Assembly: GCA_001566295.1 (NCBI GenBank)
Contig: KQ964263.1
Coordinates: 434,001-498,000, forward strand
Source: Microdochium bolleyi
Lineage: Eukaryota; Ascomycota; Sordariomycetes; Xylariales; Microdochiaceae
Reading direction: 5' to 3'
Length of the DNA stretch: 64,000 nucleotides
Positions within the stretch are counted from its first letter, which is position 1; every line of letters starts with the position of its first letter. This document shows positions 11,318-21,935 of this stretch, one piece after another. Both the position numbers and the translations under genes were made by a program. A model generated the notes under the pieces. The model made no database searches. It saw nothing but the letters and a program-made list of their open reading frames with translations, and was not told where the DNA came from.

Positions 11318-11453
11318 CTTGGTTTATGGTGTTGGGTGTTTCTGGAGGAGAAACGGTTCGTAGTTGGTGCGAATGCGTTGGAGTGCTTGAGTAACTGTGA
11401 TTGTGTGATGGTTTCCGGATTCGAATAAATTCATGGGCAGGTGTGCCGTGACT

Positions 11454-11461
11454 CTTTATAT
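11454..11461 (-). promoter_or_regulatory. TATA-like element of cyanide hydratase
   Basis: On the minus strand it reads ATATAAAG, about 135 bp upstream of the ATG at 11317. It is the only clear TATA-like site in that flank. Confidence 0.45.
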
Positions 11462-12027
11462 GTGAAGTTTGTACTCGTCTTTGGATATCACACCAACTCG
11501 GACCTCTCTCGGACATATCTCGTGCTGCAAAAGACATCACTACAGACACCGAGAATCAAACCACTTCCAAGAGGACATTCCCCAAATCGCGTCCGTACAA
11601 CCACTACCACTGGTCAGTGGTCCCCCTAGAACCGATCTTTACCATGCGTCAATTAGCAAAGCCCGGACAGCGTATATATTACGTCATTCTCTGAAACAGA
11701 TGCCGAGGAGGTTGCAAATCCCGGATTGTATCAGGGATGCGGGCGTGTAGGATGGCAGGCCTCGCCGCCCGAGAGAACTCTTTAAGTTGGAATCGATTTA
11801 CCTCTTTATGAGATTCATATACGTATCCTGAGAAATTGTTAACCATGGTTATGTCCTTTGTACCAAATTCTGTCTCGCTGATCGCTATTTTCGAACACCA
11901 CCTGCTACTTATCAACTGCATTACAGGCCTTGGAAATTTCTAGTCAAGGCCACCTCGCGCAGAACGGCAAGGTGGTCGTAGAATGTTTGTCGTATCACTT
12001 TTCGAGTATCCGTTCATCCGGAACACT

Positions 12028-12335
12028 GGGTGGCTCGATGTCGTAGCCCCGAGAGCAAAGCCCGAATTAGAACCCTCAGGTACCGGCGCGGGCCGCTCGT
12101 ACATCCGATGCGGGTGCCCTGTGAACCCAAGCATGTGTGGTCCGGAAACAGCACCAAGCGAGTGGTTCGATGTGGCATCCCGAAAGCAAAGCCCGGCTAG
12201 AACTCGTAGGTGCCGGCGCGGGCCGCCCATGCGGCCAATGCAGCTCCACCTGTGAACCATAGCATGTGTGGTTCGGAAACAGTAATAAGCGGGTGGTTCG
12301 ATGTAGCAATCCCGAAAGCAAAGCCCGACCTGCAG
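12028..12335. repeat. About 131-bp tandem repeat, 2.3 copies
   Basis: Copies begin at 12028, 12160 and 12291 with GGTGGCTCGATG, AGTGGTTCGATG and GGTGGTTCGATG. Each is followed by a CCCGAAAGCAAAGCCCG-like block; the two full copies then have CCGGCGCGGGCCGC, CTGTGAACC and AGCATGTGTGGT. The period is 132 then 131 bp and the third copy is partial. Copies have diverged at scattered positions. There is no conserved open frame across copies, so it is a non-coding repeat. Confidence 0.85.
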
Positions 12336-14626
12336 CTCACCTATGCCTCCAATTCCTCCAGAGCTCTCCGTATAGGCTCGAATTCAATGCTAAGCAGGTT
12401 CGAACGTCGTCGAGCAAGGCAACAATGTCCCCATTCATAGCTTGGTCTATGAAACTGAACCACAATGGCTACTGTTCCTCTCCATTTGCCTTCACCTTGT
12501 GTAACTCCTCTTGGTCTCCCCGCGCTTCCCCTTAACTAGCCCTTGCCAGCTATTGCCACGTTTCATTTTACGTTCCACAGCTTTGAACAAAACACAGCGT
12601 GGGGGCGATATAGTCCTCGCAGCTCTTGCCACTTTGGGCGAGGCGACGTGCTGCATGCGGCCCCCGTTGTCCACGACTTGCCTCGCAGCGCGCCTCAGCG
12701 GGCTCAAAAATCACGAACACTCTGAGTGACTCACTGTTGTCAACGTTGCATTTTCACGCGCGACGCTGTTCTTCATGACGACAGAGACTGTCACGAAGAT
12801 TGCTACGGACCTCGCGACCTAGCCTGCCAAGACTCACAGCCTTCACAACACCCGTCACGACACCGATCCCATCGCGACAACGATTTTTACCCACCAGCCA
12901 GCTTATCCCCAGTGAGCGGCAGTACCTCGCCGCTTTCGCGAGACGAGTCTGCCCGACCATAGCACAGCCGTGTGCCACCCTGCGCCCTCAGCCACAACTC
13001 CCGACTTCATCTGGTTTAGTCTCATCCCAGCTTCCATCAGCAATTCACCCACTCCTTCCAGAGTGGAGGCCCTCCCCTGCATCGCAAAGACAACAAGTAT
13101 GCAATTTCTCTGAAATCAATACCGGTGCCTCGCCAAAACCTATTCTCTCGCTCATCTACATGACACTGATCTCGCGTTTCATCTACTCCAGAAATCCATG
13201 ATTCTTTCTGTAAATTCTTTTCTCCGATGGGGAATAGGCAATGGCCGGCCCGGTTTTCAGTAGGTTCTTCAGAGCGTTGTTATCGTCGTTGATTTTAGTT
13301 GCAGTAGATCCAACGACCCTGCAAGGAAGATCCGCCTCGACCGCTCTATTTCGCTGGCTCTCGACTGAGCTTGCGCGGGCAGGTATGGCACCATGCCCTC
13401 GCCGCAGCCCTGCTTTCTCAACATCCACGAATTCACATTTACACCTCCGAACTACCTTTTACTTAGCCTGGTCCATCAAAGCACGCACCTTGCGCAGAGA
13501 ACACAAGAGGAGACCAGCAAAGACAGGAGGAGAGGTTAAGTGACTAAGAGAAAGATGAGATCGGTACTTGTTGGATACATTTCGGGTTTATGCATCACGT
13601 GCCACATGATGCCCTTTGGCTCAGGCGACCATCTATCCCTTGCCTAATGACGACGGCAGCGATACACCAACGCAGCATGATTTGAGTAGATGACGGAGTT
13701 GGGAAGGAGACTGGCGAGGTGTGAGCGGGATTGTAGAGGGTTGAACCGTCGAGATCACTGTGTGAAGGCGGAGGCAGATGATACTAAAAGATTTGAAGGG
13801 GAGCAAAAAAGAAACGGCCAGCACTGGCAAAGCTGTCGAGCTCGGGGAAGACGATGTGGTCTTCACGCTGAACCTACCCGATGAACGGCGGCGATCGGAT
13901 AGCAAGCTCGACGACGGGAGCCAGTGATCATGGCGATTCGTTGCACAATGAAACGAGAACGGGACCACCGAGCTGATTATCAACATCTGCGCCATTCTTT
14001 TCCAGCGGCAACCCAAGCAGTGTCGGCGTTCGGAAACCCCGTGCCATCCGTACCGAGCACGACCTAGGATGATGTCACCATAATGCGCACAACCTTGACT
14101 TCCAGAAATCGGCTGGTTGACGTATCAGGACGCAGAAACCGCACTCGGACTCGGGGGAGCTTCGCAATTCGGAGAGAGGCACAGACAGAAATATGAATAC
14201 GATCTAGGCGGGGGCTTCACCGGGATACTAGGATGATTGAACTTAGGTACCCACGGCATGCGGGGGAAAGCGGGATTCGGTCTCATCGGCATCCGACAAG
14301 TCCGCTCTACCGATATCGACGGAGCTGCATACGTGCCGAGTTAAGTATTGGATCGCGCTGGTATGTGCTGGATCGAAAAAAATACGCCCTGCTCCCGACA
14401 TGTCGCATGACTCTGACACACCCTAAGTCAAGCCAGATATAAAAAATCCGGAGGCCGACAACAGGGCCTGCCCTGTTTGGGAATTAGAGGTGTAGATCTC
14501 ACATTCGATATGCTTGTCAAGTGTAGAACGGCTTGGTGGTCGGATGCGCCCGGCCACAGGGGTCCCGACGGTTGTGACGGAACACCCCGGTGGCCGTTGA
14601 GTATGAGCGGCGCGCTCGGCCGGTGA

Positions 14627-14634
14627 TATAAATT
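14627..14634 (+). promoter_or_regulatory. TATA-like element of P450 no. 1
   Basis: TATAAATT lies about 90 bp upstream of the P450 start codon at 14718. Confidence 0.5.
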
Positions 14635-14717
14635 GTATAAGTTGCAGTCCTTTATGCACTCGAATATCTCGTCGCCAGGTTCGCTCCCCAGCAATTTGCG
14701 CATCGTCTCACACAACT

Positions 14718-16594
14718 ATGATTTCTCATACCATCGTCACCGCGCTGGTGGCTCTCTGCTCCGCCGTGGCCGTCGGAAGCCTGGTTCAGGACTTGCTTTC
14801 GCCCCTCCGCAGCGTGCGAGGCCCTTGGCTGGCCCGGTTTACCTCGGGGTGGTATGCCTTCAGAGTCTGGCAGGGCTCCTTCCAGCATGTCAACCGTGAC
14901 CTGCACCGACAATACGGCAAGTACCGCAAGCGACTTCGGCTTTCTTATATCATCATTCGAGCCAGTTCTCTCTTCCGCTAACTATCATTGCAGGGCCAAT
15001 CGTCCGCTACGGGCCAGGACGTTACAGCATAAGCGACCTCAGCGAGATCAAAACAATATACGGCCTGGGTACCGCTTTCCCTAAATCATCGTGGTACAAC
15101 CCCTGGTCGGAACCCGGCGAGCATAATCTCTTCAGCGACAGCTCTATCAAAAGGCATGCCCACGAACGTAAATTGTTCCAGGCAAGCTACGCTATGTCTG
15201 CGCTAGTGCATTATGAGGCCTTTGTAGACAACTGTGCCAACCTACTGAAGGCGCGGCTACAAGAGGTTAGCAGCTCTGGCAAACCCGTCGATATGTGCCA
15301 CTGGTTCCAGTGCTACGCCTTTGACGTCATCGCTATTATTACGTTTGGTAAGCGCCTCGGCTTCCTTGACCGCGGCGAGGACGTGCATAACATGATCAGT
15401 GCTATTGACGAGATCCTCAACTACACTTCATTGATGGGCCTCTTCCCCGGCTTACACCAGTTCATGGTACCACTCGGTAAACTTTTAGCTGGTAGTAAGG
15501 GTACCGGGAGGAGCCATCTGATGAAGTTTATGAGTGAAAGACTACTCGAGGCGTCGACCGAATCAGAAAAGCCCATGTCCACGGACGGGAACGATAGTCC
15601 GCAGACACTTACCCAGCTGAGCAAATTCCTCGCTAAGCACTCGGCCGACCCGGACAACTTTACAAAGCTCCACGTGCAGTCAGGCTGCTTCACCAACCTC
15701 GTAGCAGGGTCAGATACGACCTCTATCAGCCTGTCGTCCGCGCTATATCATCTACTTAAGCGACCTGAAACCATGGCCAGACTGCGCGCTGAGATTGACG
15801 ACGCGACCAGCCGCGGCGAGCTCGCCGAGAACCCAACGTACAAGCAGTCCCAGCAGATGCCTTACCTGCAGGCCGTGATTAAGGAGGCGCTCCGAATGCA
15901 TCCTGCGACTGGTCTGCCCCTTGAGCGCGAGATTCCGGAAGGCGGCGCCACGATCGCTGGCCGTTTTTTCCCCCAAGGTGTAAGTGCATTGCCCAAGACT
16001 AGGACCAAACCAACCCCGCGCTCTTTCTCTTCGCGTAAGACCTCCCCACAAACAAGATTACTGACCGCAAGAGAGAGGCGCGCGCAGACCATAGTCGGCG
16101 TTAACACGTGGGTCGCGCACTACGACCAGAGCGTCTTCGGACAGGACGCCGACAACTTCGTGCCCGAGCGCTGGCTACAAGATGACACTGAAAAAATCGC
16201 CAGGATGAATCGCTTCTGGATGCCGGTGAGGCCACCCCCCATAGTTTTGTCCCTTGCTTGTTTCTTCCTCCTTCCCGTCCCCGTCCTTCTTTTCCTTTCT
16301 TGGCCTCCCCTCAGTCACGGTCTATTCCGTATTGTGTGAATTTTTGGACTGTCAAAGCTGACTTTTCCCCGTGCTTCATCATAGTTCGGTCTCGGTTCCC
16401 GAACCTGCATTGGCAGGCATATCAGCATGCTCGAGATGTGCAAGCTACTGCCCCTGCTTGTGCGCGACTTCGACTTCTCTCTGGCCGAAAGCCTTAGTGG
16501 TAAAGAGTGGGGCACCCGCGGCGGGTGGTTTATCAAGCCTGTCGACTTCGATGTTTTGGTCCAGCCGAGGAGGAGAACGGAGGTTGGGCTCTGA
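14718..16594 (+). CDS. Cytochrome P450 no. 1 (pisatin demethylase-like group)
   Basis: Four exons, 14718-14916, 14994-15979, 16088-16225 and 16385-16594, give 510 residues. Intron 1 has the non-canonical donor GCAAGT: using it gives QYGPIVRYGP, whereas the nearby GT donor shifts the frame. Intron 2 is 108 nt, a multiple of three with no stop. Marks of the family: an N-terminal membrane anchor (about 1-25), the I-helix VAGSDTTS, ExxR as EALR, VPERW, and the heme-binding FGLGSRTCIG with Cys449. P450s of this type are ER-bound monooxygenases fed by a P450 reductase, often acting on plant phenolics or fungal metabolites. Assignment to the pisatin demethylase-like group rests on general resemblance; the substrate is unknown. 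Confidence 0.9.
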
Positions 16595-17599
16595 GGTTTG
16601 ATTGCGTACCCATTTCAAGCGTTGGGGGGATTTCAGTGGAGTGATTTGATCACTGCGAGCGAGGTTTTGCTACGAGTGGCGAGTGATTCGAGGGTTTTGG
16701 TGTCATTGTAATTGCATTACTTTCCTATGATCATATTATCTGCAAGTCCTAGAGCATGAGTGGAAGTTGTGTATTTCTGGTAAAGCTTTTACTCTTGGGT
16801 GAATCTTCGTCTATCCAGCCTAAAGATCGCTGGGCGAACATGCTCTTCTTCGCAGAGTGTTCGAAAGCAGTGAGATTGTCGCGCGCGGGCGGGATGACGG
16901 GAAGTTGGAGGTGAGTGTCATATGCTCCGCTAAGGTATGTGATGGCGGTGCCTTTTTTATGCTCTTGTGCTGATAGATCAGCTTGCCTTTGGGGTACATC
17001 ACATAGTCGTGGCCCGAGGTGCTTAGTTTAAGGAAGTCCTCTGCCCACAGACGAAGAGAGGTAGGATGAATCTCGACCTTGACAGGGACGATCTCATCCG
17101 AAGAGAGGGGAAGTCTCACAAGTACTCCGCCTGCTCGACTTGTTCATCTCTGTATTATTGTGTGCACGGACAATTCAGCAATTCCAGGCCCTGGAGACGA
17201 GGCCGTGCCGCTCGTTATGCATGTAGGGAATGATCCAGGAGATTTAGTTTTAGCCAGACACAAGGACCCGCTCGTGACCACTTCTGGCGGACGACAAACA
17301 GCTGTTCGTGCTTGTCAAATCACCCAAGGGGCATCTTGACGAATGTCATTAGGCTTCATAAACGAGTTAGAAAAGATGACGTGTTTGGTATGTGCAATGT
17401 CTTGCCGACTGTACTTGCATGTCTATATAAGCGTGTCACTAGACTGAACAGGTTGAGCCAGACAAACGGTTCCTTTAGAGCTTTCCAAGTTTTACTACCA
17501 AATATCTCTTGGAGCTAGCTTCATCTGCCTATGCTTGACTTCTGCAGACTTGAAACCCCATTTTCAAATCCCTAGGCAGCCAATGCGCATACACTCTCT
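16595..17599. other. Intergenic with an open minus-strand frame
   Basis: A minus-strand frame at 16820-17119 has no ATG start. It reads plausible protein (VKVEIHPTSLRLWAEDFLKL, then HDYVMYPKGKL) and could be a terminal exon or a decayed gene. I could not assemble upstream exons. Nothing else is supported here. Confidence 0.4.
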
Positions 17600-18248
17600 T
17601 TAGATGGTGACGATCTTGTAGTCACCCTCATAGTGGCCGTCGAAGACGATCTTGATGTCAAGATGAATCCAGACCTCGTTGCCGTTCTTGAGGTAGAACC
17701 TGATCTCGCCCTTGGCGATCAGGAGGTTGACCTTGATGCCGACGCCGTCCTTAAGGTTGCCGAAGATGTTGCCGAGGCTAATGCCTGCAACCGAGACCGT
17801 CAGGCCGACCTCGAGGGTGTTGGTGTCGATGTAGCCGGAGACCTATTTGCAGTGAGAGCAAGCGCAAGGGATTAGTGACAATTTTCTTTTTACATTTAAA
17901 ACTACAACGCTATCGCGGTAGAGGTGTGTAGACGTCCAGTGGCGTCGAAGGAGGTGAAGCAGTTCGAGCATTTGTTCTGTGCGTTTGAAGGGGTATTGGG
18001 CTGCGAGGACAGTACCTTGACAGGTCCGAAGCTCCAGTCAATCGACTTGCGGCCCTGGATATCTCCAGGGGGAAGATTCTTCACGAGCTCGACCTGCTTA
18101 GCCTCCCAGAAGACGTCACCGTCATCAGGGGGAGTGAGGGAGACAATGGCGCCTTCCAAGGTAATCGTGGTCAGTATTGGTCTCGTCTTGGAGGAGAAAC
18201 ATGGAGTTATGGGGGCACGATGTACTCACCAACGTTCTGCTCAGACAT
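17600..18248 (-). CDS. Small leaderless protein of unknown function (132 aa)
   Basis: Three exons in transcript order, 18248-18230, 18152-18016 and 17842-17600. The first encodes only MSEQNV plus one base. The 77-nt first intron contains the branch site TACTGAC and the second ends in AATAG. The protein has no signal peptide, membrane segment or Cys. Its C-terminal half alternates hydrophobic and polar residues (VSGYIDTNTLEVGLTVSV, later VWIHLDIKIVFDGHYEGDYKIVTI), which suggests a small beta-sandwich. I do not recognise the family. A TATA-like site lies about 130 bp upstream. The intron-1 acceptor (GGAAG) is weak, so the first few residues are the least certain part. Confidence 0.65.
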
Positions 18249-18376
18249 GGTGGACGATTGTGCTTGGGTTGGAAGACTTGAGAGTGTAAGGTTTGTTCAA
18301 GAGCTTGATGATGCTGAATGAGGATGGAGGATGATGCTTTGGAGGAATACGGTCTACAGAGTTCGGGGATGGCCAC

Positions 18377-18385
18377 AATTTTATA
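18377..18385 (-). promoter_or_regulatory. TATA-like element of the 132-aa gene
   Basis: On the minus strand it reads TATAAAATT, about 130 bp before the start codon at 18248. Confidence 0.45.
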
Positions 18386-20210
18386 TTCATCCTCAGCATG
18401 GCTAACACGCGTGGACCTTCGATCCGCTTCGACAAGGTGCTTGTCACCTGAATATTGGGCATAATCGCGACATGGCTTCGACACGCCAGCCAAGGCAGTC
18501 AGGACGGAGTACGAATCCCTCTCACACCCTAGCATGCTATGCCAGCACTCTACTGCAACGACGGACTTGCTTCTTGATCCGTCTCTGCCGCGGAGGGTCG
18601 TGAAGCTCCTCCTGTCTCGCCACGGTCAATCACGATGTGACGGAAGCGCAGCTCAGCCTTGTCATCCGCCGTGATGATCACAAAGCCTCAAGAGGCCAAC
18701 CAAATCTTTCAAGCAGGTCTCAAGACTCAATGATCTGCTGTTGTCTTGGTGCATTTGCTACTTTCGGCTGTGATCGCAGCCGGTGCTGCACGAACAAGGA
18801 GCTGGATCTGCCCTCCAGAGCGCTCGCCACGGCATGATCACGCAAGATGACGCCAAATCAGTGAGCCGCGCGGTCCCAAATCATTCCTTTTGGTCGCATT
18901 GACTTGCATGTGGTGGACTAATTCGTCCGAGGTCGTGCATATAGCGGTGTCGTGGGGCTGGCTGAGGTCTGGGACTTGCCGTGCCGTGTCTCGCTCCCTC
19001 ATGCAGACGCGGAAGAATATTGGCTAGCATCCCCACACGGACATGTGCACGACTACTTGGCCTCGGCTCTGACGTCACCTCCTGCACACACCGCGGGCCT
19101 GCAGCTGCCGAGTTCAGCCTACTACGCGCAATAGTTTTGCCTGGTAGTCCTTTGCAAAGACTTGGCCGGGATGCAGTTGACACTAGCCGGGACCACAGCA
19201 CAAGAGTCTGGCTCCAACCAAGCACTGTTCCTGGCCTGAAGATCTGCAGCTCGGCTGCGTCCGCTGCGATCCATGCTTGCAGCATACCACGGGGCTGCAG
19301 CAGCCTCACTACTTGCCGGCCGGCAAGTCTCTGATCTTCGTCGCATACTACCCCTCACAGGCAGGGATGGCGGGAGATGCCATGGTGAGACAAGGTCCGG
19401 GCGGGCTACCGGTCACTCAGCGGGACAGCCCGCGCGTCTGGGCTTGCATCTCCCGCCAACCGTGGCTGCCCGAAGGATGAAGCGCAGATGTGGCGGCTTG
19501 GCAACCCTAATTACGACGTCAGGAGAGACTTGTCATTACTATACCGGGATAGCTGTGGAAGGATGTGATGTACGGAGAGCCCGCCAGCCAACCAATTTTG
19601 CCATTGCCCAGGCGAGAACGACATTTTGGCATGGCAGTGGCTGGTAGAAATTTCTGTCTCGCCTTCCGCCTCGCCGGATGATAAAAGGTAGCTGCGAAGC
19701 ATGTCGCTAAGCTCTGCCGGATGATTCGCTGACATTGATCACGTAGTCCGTGCCGCTATATCTCCTGCACAGTATCGCCGATCTGCGCTTCAAGTGGATA
19801 GCTACTCTTAAGCTGCACCCTTAGCAAGAAGGGAAATGTCTCGGAGCATGCAAATCCCTACCATGATATGCCGTGGAGGTCGCCGCTAGCTGACGGTTGG
19901 TGTATTGCACGCCTTCGGTGCTGAAGCGCATGCTGTATTTGTCCCACTTACGAATGTTTGTCCAAGCCCGAATGAGGCGCTCTCCGCGGTGTCACAGATT
20001 GTGAGAGGCACACGCTGACTAGCCTATGCTAAGATGCTAGGATTTTGGTGATTGTGGCATTGGGGCTGTCACTGCGGTTTGTCATATTGAGCTATAAGAT
20101 CACTCCTTGTGAGCATTGTCGTGCTGTGAGGTCGCTTGCAGTGGCCACCCCTTGCACAACATATCATCGACACACATCTATTTTTCACAAGTAACAGTAC
20201 CTTCACAATT
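18386..20210. other. Intergenic, no supported gene
   Basis: Only short uncorrelated frames occur. It contains a perfect 18-bp palindrome at 19311-19328 (ACTTGCCGG followed by its reverse complement) and a TATAAG at 20093, about 115 bp upstream of the protease-lectin gene. Confidence 0.5.
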
Positions 20211-21935
20211 ATGGCTGGAACAACCCACGAGTCCTTCTTCTTTTGTGGCACTGATGGCCTCTTGACAGGTCACGATGCCAGCCTCAACGGTAACCTCATC
20301 CCCCAGGATGGCGGCCCGGCCCACTTGGCCGTCAACCAAAGCAAGTTCTGGCCCACGGGCAGGAAGATCACGGTGCGCTTTCTCAATGGTACCCCTGGCA
20401 TACAAGACCGCGTCAAATACTGGGCACAGACCTGGGAGGACTATGCCAACATCGACCTCAAATTTTTGGATGCTGGCGATACGAGCGATGCGGACATCCG
20501 CGTAGCCTTCAAGTATGGAGATCTAAGCACCTCCTCATATGTCGGAACGGATGCCAAGAAATTTGTGCTCTCGCAGAAGCAGCCGACCATGAAGTTTGGC
20601 CAGCTCGACGACGACTCGACCGACAGCGATGTCAGCTACACTGTCCTCCACGAGTTTGGCCACGCCATTGGCTGTGTGCACGAGCACCAGGCCAACCCGA
20701 TCAAGTGGGATGTGGATGCTGTAATTGCTGGCTGCGCACAAAGGTACAAGTGGAGTGCGGACACGACCAGGAACCAGATCTTGAATCAGGAGAACTTCCG
20801 AGAACTGACCAAGACGGACTTTGACAACAACTCCATCATGTGTTATTGGTTCCCTGCCGAGTGGACGCTGGACAAGCAGTCGGCCCCAGTCAACCGCGTC
20901 CTCTCGGACAACGACAAGAGCTTCATCAACAGGATGTACCCTCCCCGCACGCGCAACGTCGGCAAGCTCGACATCGTCCCAGGCATCCGCACGACTGCGG
21001 ACAACGTGGTGCCGCTCAACTCGGTCAGCGTCGATTTCCAGCCGCCATACAACTCCCCACCGCGTGTTGTCGTGGGGCTGACGCATGTTGACGAGGCGAA
21101 TCATGCCAACATCCGCGTCCGCTTGGACGCCGAGAAGATCACAAAGGACGGGTTCACGCTCAACATGGACACCTGGGCCGACTCAATCCTTGACAACGCT
21201 GGCGCGACCTGGCTCGAGTTCCGTCCCGAGGAGCGGCAGTTCCAAGGTGTGTATCCTTTGGTTAACACGAACCAATTCTGGACTCTGTCTCCTCCATTTC
21301 ACATAAGCTCCATTGCTAACAAGGAAATCCGTGATGCAGTGGGCTCCTACAACACGTTCGAAGACCGCGGTCTAGGCGTCCTGCCAGACCCGATCCAGGA
21401 AAATGGCAATACTGTGCGCCGCGACATTTCCCAGGTCGATTTCCCCAAGCCGAACACGTACACTGCGGACAAGCCGCCCAAGGTCCTCACCTGGCTCACT
21501 GGTCTCGACCTGGGCAGGGAGGCCAACTGGCGCATCAGGTGCTACGCGCAGAACATCACGCACAAAGGATTCGACCTCGTCATCGAGACGTGGGGCGACA
21601 CCATCTGCCACAGCGCGAGCGCCTCGTGGGTGGCTTACCCGGCCGACGCCGACGCGGTGCAGGGCGGCAAAGTAAGCTCTCTCGACGTACGGAGCTGGTT
21701 CCCCGCCGTGCCCAAGACCAAGGGCAAGGTCGAGTTCGAGCAGCAGGGCCCGACGTCGTTCGACAAGACACCCAAGGTGTTCATCGGGCTGAGCATGCTC
21801 GACATGGACAGCGCCAAGAAGATGCGCGTCAAGGTCTACGCTGACAAGATCAGCTCGGACGGGTTCTGGTGGCATGGTGACTCCTGGGATGGCAGCCAGC
21901 TCTACTCGGTGGGCGCGGACTGGATCGCTTTCTGA
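20211..21935 (+). CDS. Metzincin-type zinc protease fused to H-type lectin-like repeats
   Basis: Two exons, 20211-21246 and 21340-21935, give 543 residues. The 93-nt intron is a stop-free multiple of three, with donor GTGTGT, branch site GCTAAC and acceptor GATGCAG; unspliced, it would add 31 residues. Residues about 40-260 form a zinc protease: HEFGHAIGCVHE at 147-158 fits HExxHxxGxxH-E (zinc ligands His147, His151, His157; catalytic Glu148), and SIMCY with Met210 is the Met-turn, as in astacin-like proteases. The remainder (about 265-543) holds about three H-type lectin-like repeats, each with a PPKV.xGL-type strand, a KITKDGF/NITHKGF/KISSDGF block and a W-containing end. There is no signal peptide or propeptide, so the protein is predicted to be cytoplasmic or released unconventionally. 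A TATAAG lies about 115 bp upstream. Confidence 0.85.
   Translation: MAGTTHESFFFCGTDGLLTGHDASLNGNLIPQDGGPAHLAVNQSKFWPTGRKITVRFLNGTPGIQDRVKYWAQTWEDYANIDLKFLDAGDTSDADIRVAFKYGDLSTSSYVGTDAKKFVLSQKQPTMKFGQLDDDSTDSDVSYTVLHEFGHAIGCVHEHQANPIKWDVDAVIAGCAQRYKWSADTTRNQILNQENFRELTKTDFDNNSIMCYWFPAEWTLDKQSAPVNRVLSDNDKSFINRMYPPRTRNVGKLDIVPGIRTTADNVVPLNSVSVDFQPPYNSPPRVVVGLTHVDEANHANIRVRLDAEKITKDGFTLNMDTWADSILDNAGATWLEFRPEERQFQGVYPLVNTNQFWTLSPPFHISSIANKEIRDAVGSYNTFEDRGLGVLPDPIQENGNTVRRDISQVDFPKPNTYTADKPPKVLTWLTGLDLGREANWRIRCYAQNITHKGFDLVIETWGDTICHSASASWVAYPADADAVQGGKVSSLDVRSWFPAVPKTKGKVEFEQQGPTSFDKTPKVFIGLSMLDMDSAKKMRVKVYADKISSDGFWWHGDSWDGSQLYSVGADWIAF

Larger units (their letters stand above)
11462..14717. 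other. Gene-poor interval with tandem repeat
   Basis: No gene is supported across about 3.2 kb. The interval contains a tandem repeat at 12028-12335. A frame at 13241-13543 (100 codons) begins with a hydrophobic N-terminus but has no recognisable domain. A TATA-like box at 14627 belongs to the downstream P450. Confidence 0.5.

Noticed and set aside
10418..11428. 336-codon plus-strand frame across cyanide hydratase
   Set aside because: Antisense shadow of the catalytic gene.
13241..13543. 100-residue protein with hydrophobic start
   Set aside because: No domain, and the surrounding frames and flanks show no support.
14238..14370. 5S rRNA-like or decayed 5S gene
   Set aside because: Some blocks (GCCGAGTTAAGTA, TCCGCTCT) recall fungal 5S rRNA, but spacing is wrong by about 20 nt and the 5' half does not fit.
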